From Raffaelea ambrosiae (Eukaryota > Ascomycota > Sordariomycetes > Ophiostomatales > Ophiostomataceae): a stretch of 64,000 nt of DNA. The notes beneath the pieces were generated by a model that worked only from the letters and a program-made list of their open reading frames with translations, ran no database searches and was not told the DNA's origin. The stretch is taken from positions 3,831,334 through 3,895,333 of the forward strand of contig PCDI01000004.1 in NCBI GenBank assembly GCA_002778195.1, read 5' to 3'. Every line of letters begins with the position of its first letter. The first letter of the stretch is position 1. The translations under genes and the position numbers were made by a program. Of the stretch, positions 43,366 to 53,982 are shown piece after piece.

Positions 43366-45354
43366 ATGACCGACAGTCATGACGTGGCTGGAAAGCGCAG
43401 GCGCACATCTGCCAGCGATGGTTGCGACAACGGGTGCGACAGTGCAACAACGTCGCCAGCGGCCGCTGAGCGGCCGCTAAAGCGACCAAGAATAGCCTTG
43501 ACGAGTTGCAGTCAGACAATGCCCCCCGTACCAAGGCCTACACCCAGTCTTGACCACCTTTCATCCTTGTCTGACGAACTGCTCATCCGCATTTTGGGCT
43601 ACTTATCAATGTCGAACCTCCTCACCATGGCCCCCGTTTCGAGACGATTTCACAGAATTGCCGACGATTCACAGTTATGGAAGGCATTATACTACGAGCG
43701 CTTTGTGCTGCCGCGGGCGATGCGCATACCGGGATTTCGAAAAGGTCCTCTGCCGACAACAGACGCAGGTCCGACTGGGGGGGGGTTTATGAGGATGGCC
43801 AAGCTACGTGTCTCGGACCGGCGGGTGACTCGATCGCGAGAGCACCTCAGTAGCAGTGAAGTTGAGAATACTTGTAACCGTGACGCCTTTAGAGAAGCAG
43901 AACAAGAGGAGGAAGCGCGACGTTACAGCTGGAAGAGGCAATACAAATTACGGCACAACTGGGCCAGAGGCATCTGCGCCGTGGAGGAGCTTTCCCTGGG
44001 TGGCAACACTGATGCAAGCAGGGAACAAGGGGCGGCCAAAGGCGGGTTGCGGGGAGCGGACAGGAGAGGCGATGAGTCCTGTCGGATGCTCGTCAAAGTA
44101 GTGGATGGTATTGCTGTGACCGCAGACCGGCGATGGGGGCTGCGTGTATGGGAGCTCAAGACGCGAACAATGGTTGTCAGTGCCAACCTCAGCGGTTGGA
44201 AGTCAAGCGAAGAAGGCATGGCGCCAAACTTGTGTGATGGGAGCCGGGAAGCTGATACAGAGCCTCTGATTCCGACGTCGCTTGCCGTGGACACAACAAC
44301 CACGGGATTGGACATTGCCGTCGGGCTTCTGGATGGCAGCTTCGGCATTTGGCAACTGGACGTGCGTCAAGAATCTCTTGCTCGGCGCTTTATCCATGCA
44401 GCTTCCAGCAGTGGCGCACTAGTTGGCATCGCTTACTCGCATCCCTTTGTGCTGACGGCGACAGAGTCTGTTCTCATATCACTGTATGTCTTTTCTGGAG
44501 CGGCATCATCGAGCAACGCACACTCCATCTGGCTACCTCCATCCCTTCTCACATCGCTCCGGTCACACACGTCGCAGCAACCCATAGCATTGTCCATTCG
44601 GAAGCTTGCCTCGATTACGATCGCTTCCATCGCTTACACATTCTCCACGCGGCAAGGCTGGTCTATTGGCATTCAAGATCTGCACGTGGGTACCCCAGAG
44701 ACAGGGCATGGCAGCCGGAAACATGCAGTGCTTCCGCAGATTACAACTACAAGACTTGCTTACTCGCCACCTGTCGGTAATGGGAGCGTATCGACACAGT
44801 CACTTGAGCCGAACAGGGCGTCCTCGCCGACGACACCGGCCAGCTATACAAGCCATACCAGCCAGCCCTTGCGGAATGCTGCCAACAGCAGTCCTACGAC
44901 CCTGTGCTACACCCACCCATACTTGCTGGCCACCCTGCCAGACAATACGCTAATTCTACATCTCTGCACTTCCAGTTCGTCAACTTTGGATATTTCGCCC
45001 GGCATCCGGCTTTGGGGCCACACATCAGGTATTAGTGACGCAGAAATCACATCCCGTGGCAAGGCTGTCAGTGTCAGCACACGCGGTGACGAGATGCGCG
45101 TGTGGGAATTAGAGGGACGCCCAGCAGCCGAGCGTGGTCGCAGCGTGGCCATCCGTCCAAGTGCAGGCGATATTGTTGTGCGCGACAGCATCGCCGGCGA
45201 TGTCACAGGAGCCTATGAGGACATGGGCGACGGCGCAGGTGCATATGACTGGGACGAGAGGCGCAACTGGGTCGGGTTTGACGACGAAATGGTCATTGTA
45301 CTGAAAGAGTCACGTGGAGGGGGCGAGAGTCTGATGGTGTATGATTTCTCATGA
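43366..45354 (+). CDS. F-box protein with WD40-like repeats
   Basis: A single-exon gene of 662 residues. After a basic, serine-rich N-terminus (GKRRRTS, LKRPRI, a likely nuclear signal) an F-box spans about residues 65-110: LSSLSDELLIRILGYLSMSNLLTMAPVSRRFHRIADDSQLW, the Skp1-binding fold. The C-terminal ~430 residues contain degenerate WD-type repeats (DRRWGLRVWELKTRTMV, AVGLLDGSFGIWQLDVR, GHTSGISDAEITSRGKAVSVSTRGDEMRVWELEG). It is therefore a candidate substrate receptor of an SCF ubiquitin ligase, inferred from domain order only. I cannot name the yeast orthologue. A basic, glutamate-rich linker (EQEEEARRYSWKRQYKLRHNW) separates the two parts. Confidence 0.87.
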   Translation: MTDSHDVAGKRRRTSASDGCDNGCDSATTSPAAAERPLKRPRIALTSCSQTMPPVPRPTPSLDHLSSLSDELLIRILGYLSMSNLLTMAPVSRRFHRIADDSQLWKALYYERFVLPRAMRIPGFRKGPLPTTDAGPTGGGFMRMAKLRVSDRRVTRSREHLSSSEVENTCNRDAFREAEQEEEARRYSWKRQYKLRHNWARGICAVEELSLGGNTDASREQGAAKGGLRGADRRGDESCRMLVKVVDGIAVTADRRWGLRVWELKTRTMVVSANLSGWKSSEEGMAPNLCDGSREADTEPLIPTSLAVDTTTTGLDIAVGLLDGSFGIWQLDVRQESLARRFIHAASSSGALVGIAYSHPFVLTATESVLISLYVFSGAASSSNAHSIWLPPSLLTSLRSHTSQQPIALSIRKLASITIASIAYTFSTRQGWSIGIQDLHVGTPETGHGSRKHAVLPQITTTRLAYSPPVGNGSVSTQSLEPNRASSPTTPASYTSHTSQPLRNAANSSPTTLCYTHPYLLATLPDNTLILHLCTSSSSTLDISPGIRLWGHTSGISDAEITSRGKAVSVSTRGDEMRVWELEGRPAAERGRSVAIRPSAGDIVVRDSIAGDVTGAYEDMGDGAGAYDWDERRNWVGFDDEMVIVLKESRGGGESLMVYDFS

Positions 45355-46861
45355 AATCAGGAAGGGAGCTCATGGCTATCATGTATGCACATCGTCTTAT
45401 GATTAGAGAGGCGACTAAAGACACACAAAGAAAAAGAAATAAACTCTAAACCCGGTAAAGGTAGTTAATAGAATTTCAACACAAAATTGGGTTATGGAAA
45501 AATAAAATCGCGCAGGCGGCGGGGTCTTTCCCATCAGGTCTGTTGGAAATCCTCTAGTAGTCCGCAGTCGCATCCGCCTGGAATGCATCGAACATTCCTT
45601 ACATTAGTGTATCCGAAGCGCTGGCTCTGCGCTACAGCTCACTGACGGGACCGTCCATTCGGGACGATCGCCTGCACCAAACAGGAAAGGCGCACGGCGC
45701 TCGTGAGCATGGGTCGATTCAAGGGTCCTATTGAATTCCCTCTAGCCTGGAGTTTAATTGCCTTCTCTTCTTCCACTTCTACAACTCCGCCCTCACAGAT
45801 GATGTTGCGCTCATTCAAGCATATTTGTGTCTTATTTATTTGGTGCCAAAGAAAGAGAAAAAGATAAGACAACTATCTGTAGAATAAAACTAAACGGGAG
45901 CAACCCAACACGAGTAAATGAGATAAAATGCGACGGCCATTGCGTGGGCTAAAAGGAGTCGACAGATACAATCCGAGGCATTAGAAGGTAAATGAAAGGA
46001 AACAACCCCAACCAAAACAAAAGAATGGAAAGGACACAATGTGCCCACCTAGGATCAATTTCTCCTCGCCGATCCCCCCCTTCCCAATTGAAGCGCGGCC
46101 TCAGGTCCAGAAGACGGAACACCTCATAGACACAATGTATGGCCCAACTGAGATAACAAGCAGGTAAACACGGTAGAAAGGCCGTCACCTCTGTCGCCTT
46201 GACAAGTACCAACCTGTTCGACCAGAGTCTCGCACTCTAATGGACATCCGTCGCGAGGAGGGGGGTGGAAAACACACACATACAGAAAGAGAAACAAACA
46301 AAACAAAAACAAGTAACAAAGGAGAAAGTAAATAAATCAACTAAACAAAATTGACTTGAGAGGGGTATCGATCTGTTCTGAACCGTCGTGTCGAATTCTT
46401 GGGGGGTATCACATGAAAATCCTCCAGTCCCGAATGCTGCGTAGTGGGCGACCAGGAATAATCTGCCGTGTGCCGTGATATGATAACATGCCTTCCGGAA
46501 CCGCTTGTAGGTGAATAACAAAAAAAAATAATAAAAAACCTAAAAAAACCCGATGTGTACTCATGTAAAAGACACGCAAACCCAATGGTAACAAACGAGA
46601 AAAAAAAGCGCGAAGTGGTCTCGGCCTTCAGATGAAAGAGAGGAGTAACTGTTGGATGAAGTATGATGTAGTTGAGATCAAGCCGATGCGCGCCAACAAA
46701 TGAAGCAAACCCTCAAGCCAATACGCTGTGACGAGACTGAAAAGTGGGAGATTCAATCTTAGAGTCGTGTCTAACGCGAAAACACAAAACAACGAGAATA
46801 TGATAATACGCAAGGTTCTGAGTAACGGCGCAGAAAGTGGGCTGCGACGGTGTGTTTGTGT
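45355..46861. other. Intergenic between convergent genes, no gene seen
   Basis: A-rich on the plus strand from 46260 to 46610. Open frames here are short, T-rich hydrophobic readings of low-complexity DNA. The right part is probably the long 3' UTR of the SWIRM gene. Confidence 0.5.
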
Positions 46862-48463
46862 TTAGATGAACCGCTGCATGTGCTCGAGTCGGAGCCAGCC
46901 AACCTTGTCGTATGCTGTCCAGAGCTTGGACGCCTTGTTGACGTCAATCTTGCAGGCTTGCTGCGCGTCAGTCTTGCGGAACTCCTTGCCGATGCGCGCG
47001 CATTCGAGACGGCGTATGAATATGCGGCGTTTACTGGTGAGATATGTGGCGCAGTCAAGGCGCAGGCTTGCTGCCAGACCGACCTCGTCTCGATGAAGGA
47101 GATGCAAATATGGATCTCGCGTGAGGTCGAGCGCATTGCCCTTCCAATCGACCTTAAGATTGTTCGTTCGCTCGGGGAGGGTGCTTAGTGGTGGACAGCA
47201 GTCAGGAAGCGACATAAAGTCCTTGTCCTCACGATTGGGTGCGGCTGTGCGAACTCTCGGCTCGGGCGATCCACGAGCCGTACGCGTATTTCCGCCAGTT
47301 GCCTGGCGCGCCGGACTGACCTGGGGGGCAATACGTGTGGGCAGAGTGGAGCGTGATAAGGGCGCTGCACGACCGGTACGTTTCGACACCCGGGCGTTGT
47401 TGTCCAAAACAGGCTGCAGAGGCGACGAGCGTTGGTGATTCGACTGATTAGTTTGGTGCTGACGGAGTTCGGATGTGTGCATAGGTTGCCGTGGCTGCTC
47501 AGGCAGGGAGGACGAGTGCTGGGGTTTCACTGGTCGAGACACTGCGAGATGCGGCACCGTTGGAGGCGGTCTTGTGGCCGGCGTAACGAGATGAAGCCGC
47601 CTGTTGCGGTCAGCAGCGGCCTTGCGGTCAGCCAGGAGCTGCTCACGTTCCTTTTTGAGCCATCCTCGTCGATCAACCATGTATCGCTTCATCACCTCGG
47701 ATTTGAGATACAGCGCGAGTTCGTAGTCTTCGCCGCGGGGTGGAGAGGCCCGGCTAAACAGAGTGGGCGACCGAGCTGCGACGTGGTCACTTACGACGCC
47801 GATGGTCGAATTGCTGTGAGTGGTGGTGTTTGTGCCGTGAGCAGCGAAGAGGGGGCGCGACTGGGCGAGCGATGATGCGTCGTTCCCAGTGGGATACAAG
47901 ATAGGGTCGCGCGCAGCCTGGGCTGCAGTAGAATGCAAATCGGTAGCCACCGCGGATGTTTTCCTGTCCCTGGGTGAGATAGGCGGCGACAGAGGGCCGT
48001 TTTTGGGGACGTTTCCTGCTTTGCTGACATTGCGGTTGCTGTCCACGCCCGGGCTGGAGCATCGGCTGTGGGGACTGGCGCTGTTATTGATACTGAAGCT
48101 GTCCATCTGGTCGGGTTCGGGCGGCGACATCAAATTGCTGATGTCCAAGGCCTTTTTGATCCCAGTCGGTGCAGCACCCTTGGAAGGAACGTGGCCGTCG
48201 AAGGCAGCCATGGAAGGGGCTGGGAAGAAACCTTTTAAATGACGCTGGGGGGTCGTCGGCAGAAACGGGGTAGACGTTGATGCTGATGAAAAAGAAGAAG
48301 AGGGAAACGAAGAGATCGACGAGGAGATAGACGAAGAAGAAATGGACTGCTCCATTGGAACGCTGCCTTGGACAGGCTGGAAGGCAGCTGGAAAGCCTGG
48401 GGCGTGCAGGGGCTGCCTCTGGCCTGGCTTTTGGGGTTGGGCGGAGGATGACGACTGCGCCAT
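46862..48463 (-). CDS. SWIRM-domain protein (Fun19-like)
   Basis: A single exon of 533 residues from the ATG at 48463. The upstream frame lacks an ATG. The N-terminal half is disordered: serine runs (SISSSSISSSISS) and proline-rich stretches. A conserved helical block follows (DYELALYLKSEVMKRYMVDRRGWLKKEREQLLADRKAA). The C-terminus is a SWIRM domain: LPERTNNLKVDWKGNALDL, HRDEVGLAASLRLDCATYL, SKRRIFIRRLECARIGKEFRKTDAQQACKIDVNKASKLW and KVGWL. SWIRM folds occur in chromatin proteins such as Ada2, Swi3 and LSD1. This architecture matches the yeast Fun19/YOR338W group, whose role is not well defined. A chromatin role is inferred. Confidence 0.9.
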   Translation of the reverse strand: MAQSSSSAQPQKPGQRQPLHAPGFPAAFQPVQGSVPMEQSISSSSISSSISSFPSSSFSSASTSTPFLPTTPQRHLKGFFPAPSMAAFDGHVPSKGAAPTGIKKALDISNLMSPPEPDQMDSFSINNSASPHSRCSSPGVDSNRNVSKAGNVPKNGPLSPPISPRDRKTSAVATDLHSTAAQAARDPILYPTGNDASSLAQSRPLFAAHGTNTTTHSNSTIGVVSDHVAARSPTLFSRASPPRGEDYELALYLKSEVMKRYMVDRRGWLKKEREQLLADRKAAADRNRRLHLVTPATRPPPTVPHLAVSRPVKPQHSSSLPEQPRQPMHTSELRQHQTNQSNHQRSSPLQPVLDNNARVSKRTGRAAPLSRSTLPTRIAPQVSPARQATGGNTRTARGSPEPRVRTAAPNREDKDFMSLPDCCPPLSTLPERTNNLKVDWKGNALDLTRDPYLHLLHRDEVGLAASLRLDCATYLTSKRRIFIRRLECARIGKEFRKTDAQQACKIDVNKASKLWTAYDKVGWLRLEHMQRFI

Positions 48464-49342
48464 TGCGGCGGTAGGCAGCCAGTAATTAGGCGTGTGGCAG
48501 GGCAGACGAGTGACAAGTGACCACAGAGACGGGACAGATGCCAAAATGTAATAAAAAGACACGAAAGACAAAGAGAAATCTCCTCAAGAAAGGCGAGACC
48601 CTCAAAGAAATTCTCCAAGGACGGTCGCCGAGGAGGAGGCCCAGGACTCTTTTATCAAGTGTTCTGGTCGTCGTCGGTGGCGTGGCGAAAGGCTGGCCAG
48701 GCAGCAGGACATAAGGGGATTTAAAGGCGACTTAAAGGCGATGGGCGTTGGCCACTTTTGGGCGTTTTCTGTATTTGTCAACCGGGGCGAGGCTTGCGTT
48801 GTTGGGTGCCTAGGCTGCAGTATGGGCCTGAGATTTGGGGCGCGTAGGGCGGGCAATTGATGACAATGCGGTCGCATGGACAGCGGGTGCAGTAATTGAA
48901 CGCGAAGACACAACAATATGGGCGAAAAGGAGCGGGAATATTCACGAATAGTAGGAGGCAGAAGGAAACGTAGGCGGAAGACGTGCGAAGAAAGCAGAAG
49001 AGAGGAAGAGAATTAAAACGGGAGGGGGGCGCAAGGAAGTACTCGTAAGGCCGTGGCTGTCGCAAAGCCGCGGTCGGGAGGGCTTGAATTGAGCAGGCGC
49101 TTGTGTCCTAGTTGGGAAGGCACGATGGCGCGTGGAGCAAGCATGAGTGTGGGGGGCCAGCGGAGCGACAAGAAGCAGCGAGATCCTGAGAGACAGGTGC
49201 TCTTTATAGGTGAAACCGGAAGGGGGAGGAGGGGCGTGTGGCTAAGGGGATAGGAGGGAATGAAGTATTGGCAGATGGGAAATAGGAGCTGTTTCGTGAA
49301 TTGGAGAGAATCGAAAGGCCAATTCGTCCGGAACAGAAGGGT

Positions 49343-49378
49343 GCAGGGTGCGCAGGGTGCGCAGGGTGCGCAGGGTGT
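49343..49378. repeat. 9-bp tandem repeat, four copies
   Basis: Unit GCAGGGTGC repeated four times, the last ending in T instead of C. Confidence 0.85.
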
Positions 49379-50116
49379 GCCTGCAGTGCTTTCTGATTAT
49401 TTGTGGTGCCGTGTGGTGCTGTGTCGTGTTTTGTGGTGTTTTGCTCGTCCTATGTCGATATGTTACCCAGTATCTCATGGATATTGGGCTTGCCAATAAG
49501 CAGGGCGTCGCATGACAGAGGAGCGGTTGTTGCCTGTTCTGAAAGGAGGAAGTATTGATAATAGAGTTCTGGGACCGGCGGGCGGGCAGGTGCTCTATTA
49601 GCGCGGGGTTTTGGCGTGGGCGGGTGGTGGAATAAATAGAATGGGAAGGAAGAACAAGGAGGGGGGGGTGTACGTAGTCTGCCTCAAGCATACAAAATGA
49701 CAGAGAAAGTGCATGTGTAAGAGCGAGGGCGTGAAGGACGGAACGGCCTGCGGCGAGCACACAGCCAAGCAGACAGACAAGCAGCTGTGCGCGAGCCAGA
49801 GAGATGTAAGCAAGCACGACTCAAAAACGCATACAGCAGAGGCGGGGGCGGCAGACCGGAAATAGAAGAGAGGGAAAGAGCGTACTCGCAGAGTTTGGAA
49901 AGAACGAGCGGACAAAGGGCACACCACTGTTCGTATAAAAGACATACATCTACACATACCATGTGGTACCATAGTAATGTATCTTACTAGCCAGATGATA
50001 ATAGCCACCATATCCTCACACATCATCGCAATCAATGGAAGGCACCATCCACCATACTGGCACGCCAGCGACGAGCCACTCCATCCCGCCACCAGCTTAT
50101 GGCGCTCCATACGGTG

Positions 50117-50119
<3 letters not shown>

Positions 50120-50165
<46 letters not shown>
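50120..50165. repeat. (AC)n microsatellite, about 23 units
   Basis: Uninterrupted AC dinucleotide run of about 46 bases. It creates long artificial open frames of Thr-His or Cys-Val repeats on both strands, which are not genes. Confidence 0.95.
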
Positions 50166-50166
<1 letters not shown>

Positions 50167-52316
50167 AGCATGCGCGCTACAGCGAAGCGTGCACCTAGCC
50201 ACCCATCCATTCCCACTCTCTGTTTCTCGCGCCCTTGATATAGTATGCGTCTCTCTATCTCTCCCCATACTGCTAGAGGACTGGACATTAATGGAGGGTG
50301 GGTAGCCGGTGCGCCTGCTACGAGCGTCATCTGAGTATTAGCAAGTAACAAAAGCACGGGATAATAACTACAGGCACCCCCTCCCCTACCAGCCAGCCGC
50401 ACGATATTCCGAGGTAGATCCAGAGTACTCTTAAGTAGCCCGCCGAACGCGTGGCCTACTTTTCGACGTATGGGGCAAGAGGATACCACACTTCGGCACA
50501 CGATAGTACCAGCACTGTACTCGTACTGATTAAGGCAGAAGCACTGGCGGGGCGTGTAGATAACATAAACTAATCTCACCCCCTTTTACTGTTTGGTCAT
50601 TCGGAGGAGTCAGACAGCACGCTTTTTTTTTGGCGTTCACCTCCCAGTCAGTCGCCCAGGACCCCTAGTCGGGCAGACTGAACAAAAGAGTCAGCGAGTA
50701 AACGTGCAATAGTTGAGAGAAACGGCTGGACGCCAAAAGCGCGGCAAAAGAAGGATACAAACAAACAAACAAACAAACCCAAACAAATAAATGGCAACCA
50801 ACGCAACGCAGCAAACCCAATGCCCCCCCTCTGCGGAAGAGAATAAATAGTCAGCACCGGCGTCCAGGCGTGTTAGAATATCTTGTTGTGTACTACTAGA
50901 TTACTACTAGATATTCGCCAGATGCATGGAAACAAACCGACAAGCCCTGCAGATGGTGAGCGCGGTACCTGCTTTGCCTGCATGGCGACCCTGGACCAGA
51001 GAATGTTCTGCTGTCGTATCCCGCCATCCGACGAGATAAGATATGAGGCGTGGATAGAAGACGTCCCCGGTACCAGTCCTGCAGAATGGCAGAGGACTAG
51101 ACCCAGCCCAAAGGCCTAAGCAATCCCCAAGCTAGCACGCTCCGCGAAATGGGAAACGAATAAAAGAGACCGATGAACCCGGGATCCCGTCGGCTTTGAG
51201 TCATCGAGACAGCTTCAGAGTACTGTGCACGAAGGTCCCGGTTGCCTTCTGTTGTCCCCCTGCCTACTTAGGCACCACATTATTTGGCGGCCCAAGTTGT
51301 GGGTGTGTTTGTTTGTTAAGACTAGCAAGCACCCACTGCTGGCCAAGTGGATTCGGACACGTCGGGATTGCACCTGCTGTGATGGTAATCTCTGGAGCAC
51401 ATCTCACGTCGTGGGGTGTGATTTGTACAAGTGAGATACTTACATGTAGTAACTACGAAGCTACTATGTAGTACACCCTCTCGTACCCGAAACCCTGCCC
51501 AGCGAGTCTGGCTGCGCGGCTTCCGCCCGCTTAAGAAGCACCTTATCTGCTGGTTTCTTTCGCTTTTGGGCTTCAATGCGGAAGAGCGTGGTGCACACCT
51601 CCTTTACCACTCCGTTACAGACCCCGGCCAGGAGGGGGCATCGCCACACTGTGGTCAGCATGGGGGGAGGGCTCGGTCCAAGTGTCAAGGCCCCCTCCGC
51701 AAGTGGCCCTATGCGAGTAAATCATGGCGAGACACTGCAGCCCACATACCATAGCATCAGGTGTGAGTCATATGGGCGCGGCCAGCGAAGAGGAAAAAGA
51801 AAACGAGGCAGCCACAACCATAGGAGGCACCTTCCCAGCCTGTCAATCGGTCCTTGTGGCCTAAATCCGAAACAGACTTGACCGGTTATGGATTAGCCTA
51901 GTTTCTTTGTTATCGATAGACGGCCCGTGTCGACAGTCTTCAGCGGCGCCTTTGCCACACGCCAAACCCGGTCACGTGTGGCTTCTCCGATCCAATCATG
52001 TGATATAATTTCTTTCTGAGACACCCAGCAGGCACGGGGGAAGGAAGTGTATCTGTTGAACTTCGAAGCAGAGGGACAGAGAGAGGAATGAAACGGAAAG
52101 AATCGTGGACGACTTGAAACCACAGATGATCACGTGTTGTGATTATGTGACACAGACGCTCACACAGCTATGTGTGTTTACTTTTCAGCGGTAGACACAA
52201 AATTTACAAGAACACGATATACATCCACGTGGTGCCTCCAGGAATGGCGGAACTATGCTCGGTATTGACTGAGGCGAATACGCATGCCTTTGACTATGGA
52301 TTTTATTTCTCCGTCT

Positions 52317-52334
52317 CTGTCTGTCTGTCTGTCT
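52317..52334. repeat. (CTGT)n microsatellite
   Basis: Tetranucleotide CTGT repeated four times with a partial fifth unit. Confidence 0.85.
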
Positions 52335-52402
52335 GAGGTTGCAATCTTGAGAACTGCATACCAAATATACGATGGCATCATAACAACCATAATAGCCCCC
52401 TC

Positions 52403-53476
52403 TTAACAGGCCCCGGTCCCCAATGCTGGCTCTGGCGTAGTCCGTATCTCAACCACGGGTGAGTTCGGCCGCCCTGTGCGAAAGTACGCCCGAACATTTT
52501 CGAAACACTCCTTTTCAGCCTTGTGGAAAGCCACGTCGGTCAGTCCACCCAAGTGTGGCTGCATAACAACTTTGTCGCTCGAGAGGAAGTACGGGTCGAT
52601 TCCGGGCTCATTACAGAACACGTCTAACCCTGCCCGGGCTACCTTACCAGACTTCAATGCTCTGATAAGTGCTGGCTCGTCGACGACAGCACCGCGTGCT
52701 GTGTTTACGAAAAACACGCCATCCTTCATGACAGCAAATTCGGCCTCCCCGATAAGGCCGGTTGTCTGCGCATTGAGTGGGCAGTTTATCGAGACCACGT
52801 CCGAGAACCTAAGCAACTCATACAAGCTTTCGCAGTATGTCGCGTTGTATTTCGCCTCCTCCTCAGAGGGTAGCTGATTGCGATTGTAATATCTGATTTT
52901 CATATTGAAAGCAAGAGCCTTTTTGGCCAAGTATTTGCCGATCGATCCAAGCCCGACGATTCCAAGCGTGAGGCCGGTCGGGTCGCGGGCCGGAAACAAG
53001 TCGGGAGCTGACCTAAATTTGCCGGTCCGCAAACTCTTCTCAGCATTGGATGTGTTGCGCAGCGCTCCCAGGACAAGAAACATAGCCATATCGGCAGTCG
53101 CCTCCGCTACGGCATCCACGGAGTTGCAGAAGTATGTCCCCTTTTCAGCCAACCATTGAACAGGAAACTCGTTGTAACCCGCGCTGGCAGAGGCCATCAC
53201 CTTGCACTGGGGTAGGAGAGGCCCCAACATAGCCTTGTTGAATGGCTCGTACGGCGGCGTGCCCATGCGAATGATAAAGGCATCGATCGGGCCGTTCTTC
53301 GCAATATCTTTCGGAATCAACTGGAGAGTCTCCTTGTGGTTGGTGGCCGGCACAAAGGAGTAGTCGAACTCGCTTTGGAAATCGGTCAGATACTCCTTGC
53401 CGATGTGAAGGGGCTCTCCGAGGGCCACAACTCTCGGTCGTCTGCCAGTTGCCAAAGTCACCAGACCAGGTGCCAT
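52403..53476 (-). CDS. D-isomer-specific 2-hydroxyacid dehydrogenase
   Basis: NAD(P)-dependent reduction of a 2-keto acid to a D-2-hydroxyacid. The protein has 357 residues from the ATG at 53476 and no intron. The nucleotide-binding motif is LGIVGLGSIGKYLAKKALAF (GxGxxG). It is followed by SDVVSINCPLNAQTTGLI, VFFVNTARGAVVDEPAL (catalytic arginine segment), the LDVFCNEPGIDPYF glutamate segment, and MQPHLGGLTDVAF with the catalytic histidine. The closest types are fungal glyoxylate/hydroxypyruvate reductases or D-mandelate dehydrogenases; the substrate cannot be read from sequence. It opens the 52-63 kb cluster, next to the Zn2Cys6 regulator on the same strand. Confidence 0.92.
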   Translation of the reverse strand: MAPGLVTLATGRRPRVVALGEPLHIGKEYLTDFQSEFDYSFVPATNHKETLQLIPKDIAKNGPIDAFIIRMGTPPYEPFNKAMLGPLLPQCKVMASASAGYNEFPVQWLAEKGTYFCNSVDAVAEATADMAMFLVLGALRNTSNAEKSLRTGKFRSAPDLFPARDPTGLTLGIVGLGSIGKYLAKKALAFNMKIRYYNRNQLPSEEEAKYNATYCESLYELLRFSDVVSINCPLNAQTTGLIGEAEFAVMKDGVFFVNTARGAVVDEPALIRALKSGKVARAGLDVFCNEPGIDPYFLSSDKVVMQPHLGGLTDVAFHKAEKECFENVRAYFRTGRPNSPVVEIRTTPEPALGTGAC

Positions 53477-53982
53477 CCCGAGGTTTAAAAAAAAAAAAAC
53501 ACACCAGAACAGAAGGATGTAAAGAATGGTATAGTAGACTGAGAGGACCACAAAGGCAAATGTCCTTCAATTCCCTTTGCTGTCAAGTCGGGAATTCAGC
53601 GCGAAGGAGCTGCCAGGTCAAGTTGAGTAGCGATTTGTAGCCTGTTTTTGGCTCCGGTATAAACCCAAGCTTATAGATCTCGCAACTCGTTTCAACCCGA
53701 CCGTTCCTTTTGTTGCTCACTCGGGTTGCAGTTACTCTCGCAGTTACGTACGACGAACCACTACAGCAGGATCTCACTCGCCAGTGTTATCAGGGTAGAA
53801 CTCCCCGCCGGCAGCGCCAAGAGTGGACCCCCGACGTACTCCGGCTTCCGCCGTGATTGGTCATAAAACCAATTGTTGATAGGACACCACAGCTGCTCGC
53901 GAGCTACACTTCACCACTAAATTAGCCACAATATTTTCACCCTCATGTATTCATGTGTTTATTTATGAGCCACTCCTATACC
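53477..53982. other. Intergenic, dehydrogenase promoter
   Basis: Upstream of the dehydrogenase and downstream of the regulator. No gene seen. Confidence 0.5.

Larger units (their letters stand above)
48464..52402. other. Longest gene-free region (3.9 kb)
   Basis: I see no gene on either strand. It holds three simple repeats listed separately: a 9-bp tandem at 49343, (AC)n at 50120 and (CTGT)n at 52317. The left part is probably promoter and leader of the SWIRM gene. The right part includes the 3' flank of the 2-hydroxyacid dehydrogenase. Confidence 0.5.

Noticed and set aside
46124..46594. Hydrophobic minus-strand frames in 46.1-46.6 kb
   Set aside because: They are translations of A-rich plus-strand DNA into Phe/Leu/Val strings, without domain or splice support.
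50032..50579. Several open frames through the (AC)n tract
   Set aside because: They are repeat-encoded Thr-His or Cys-Val runs of a microsatellite, not proteins.
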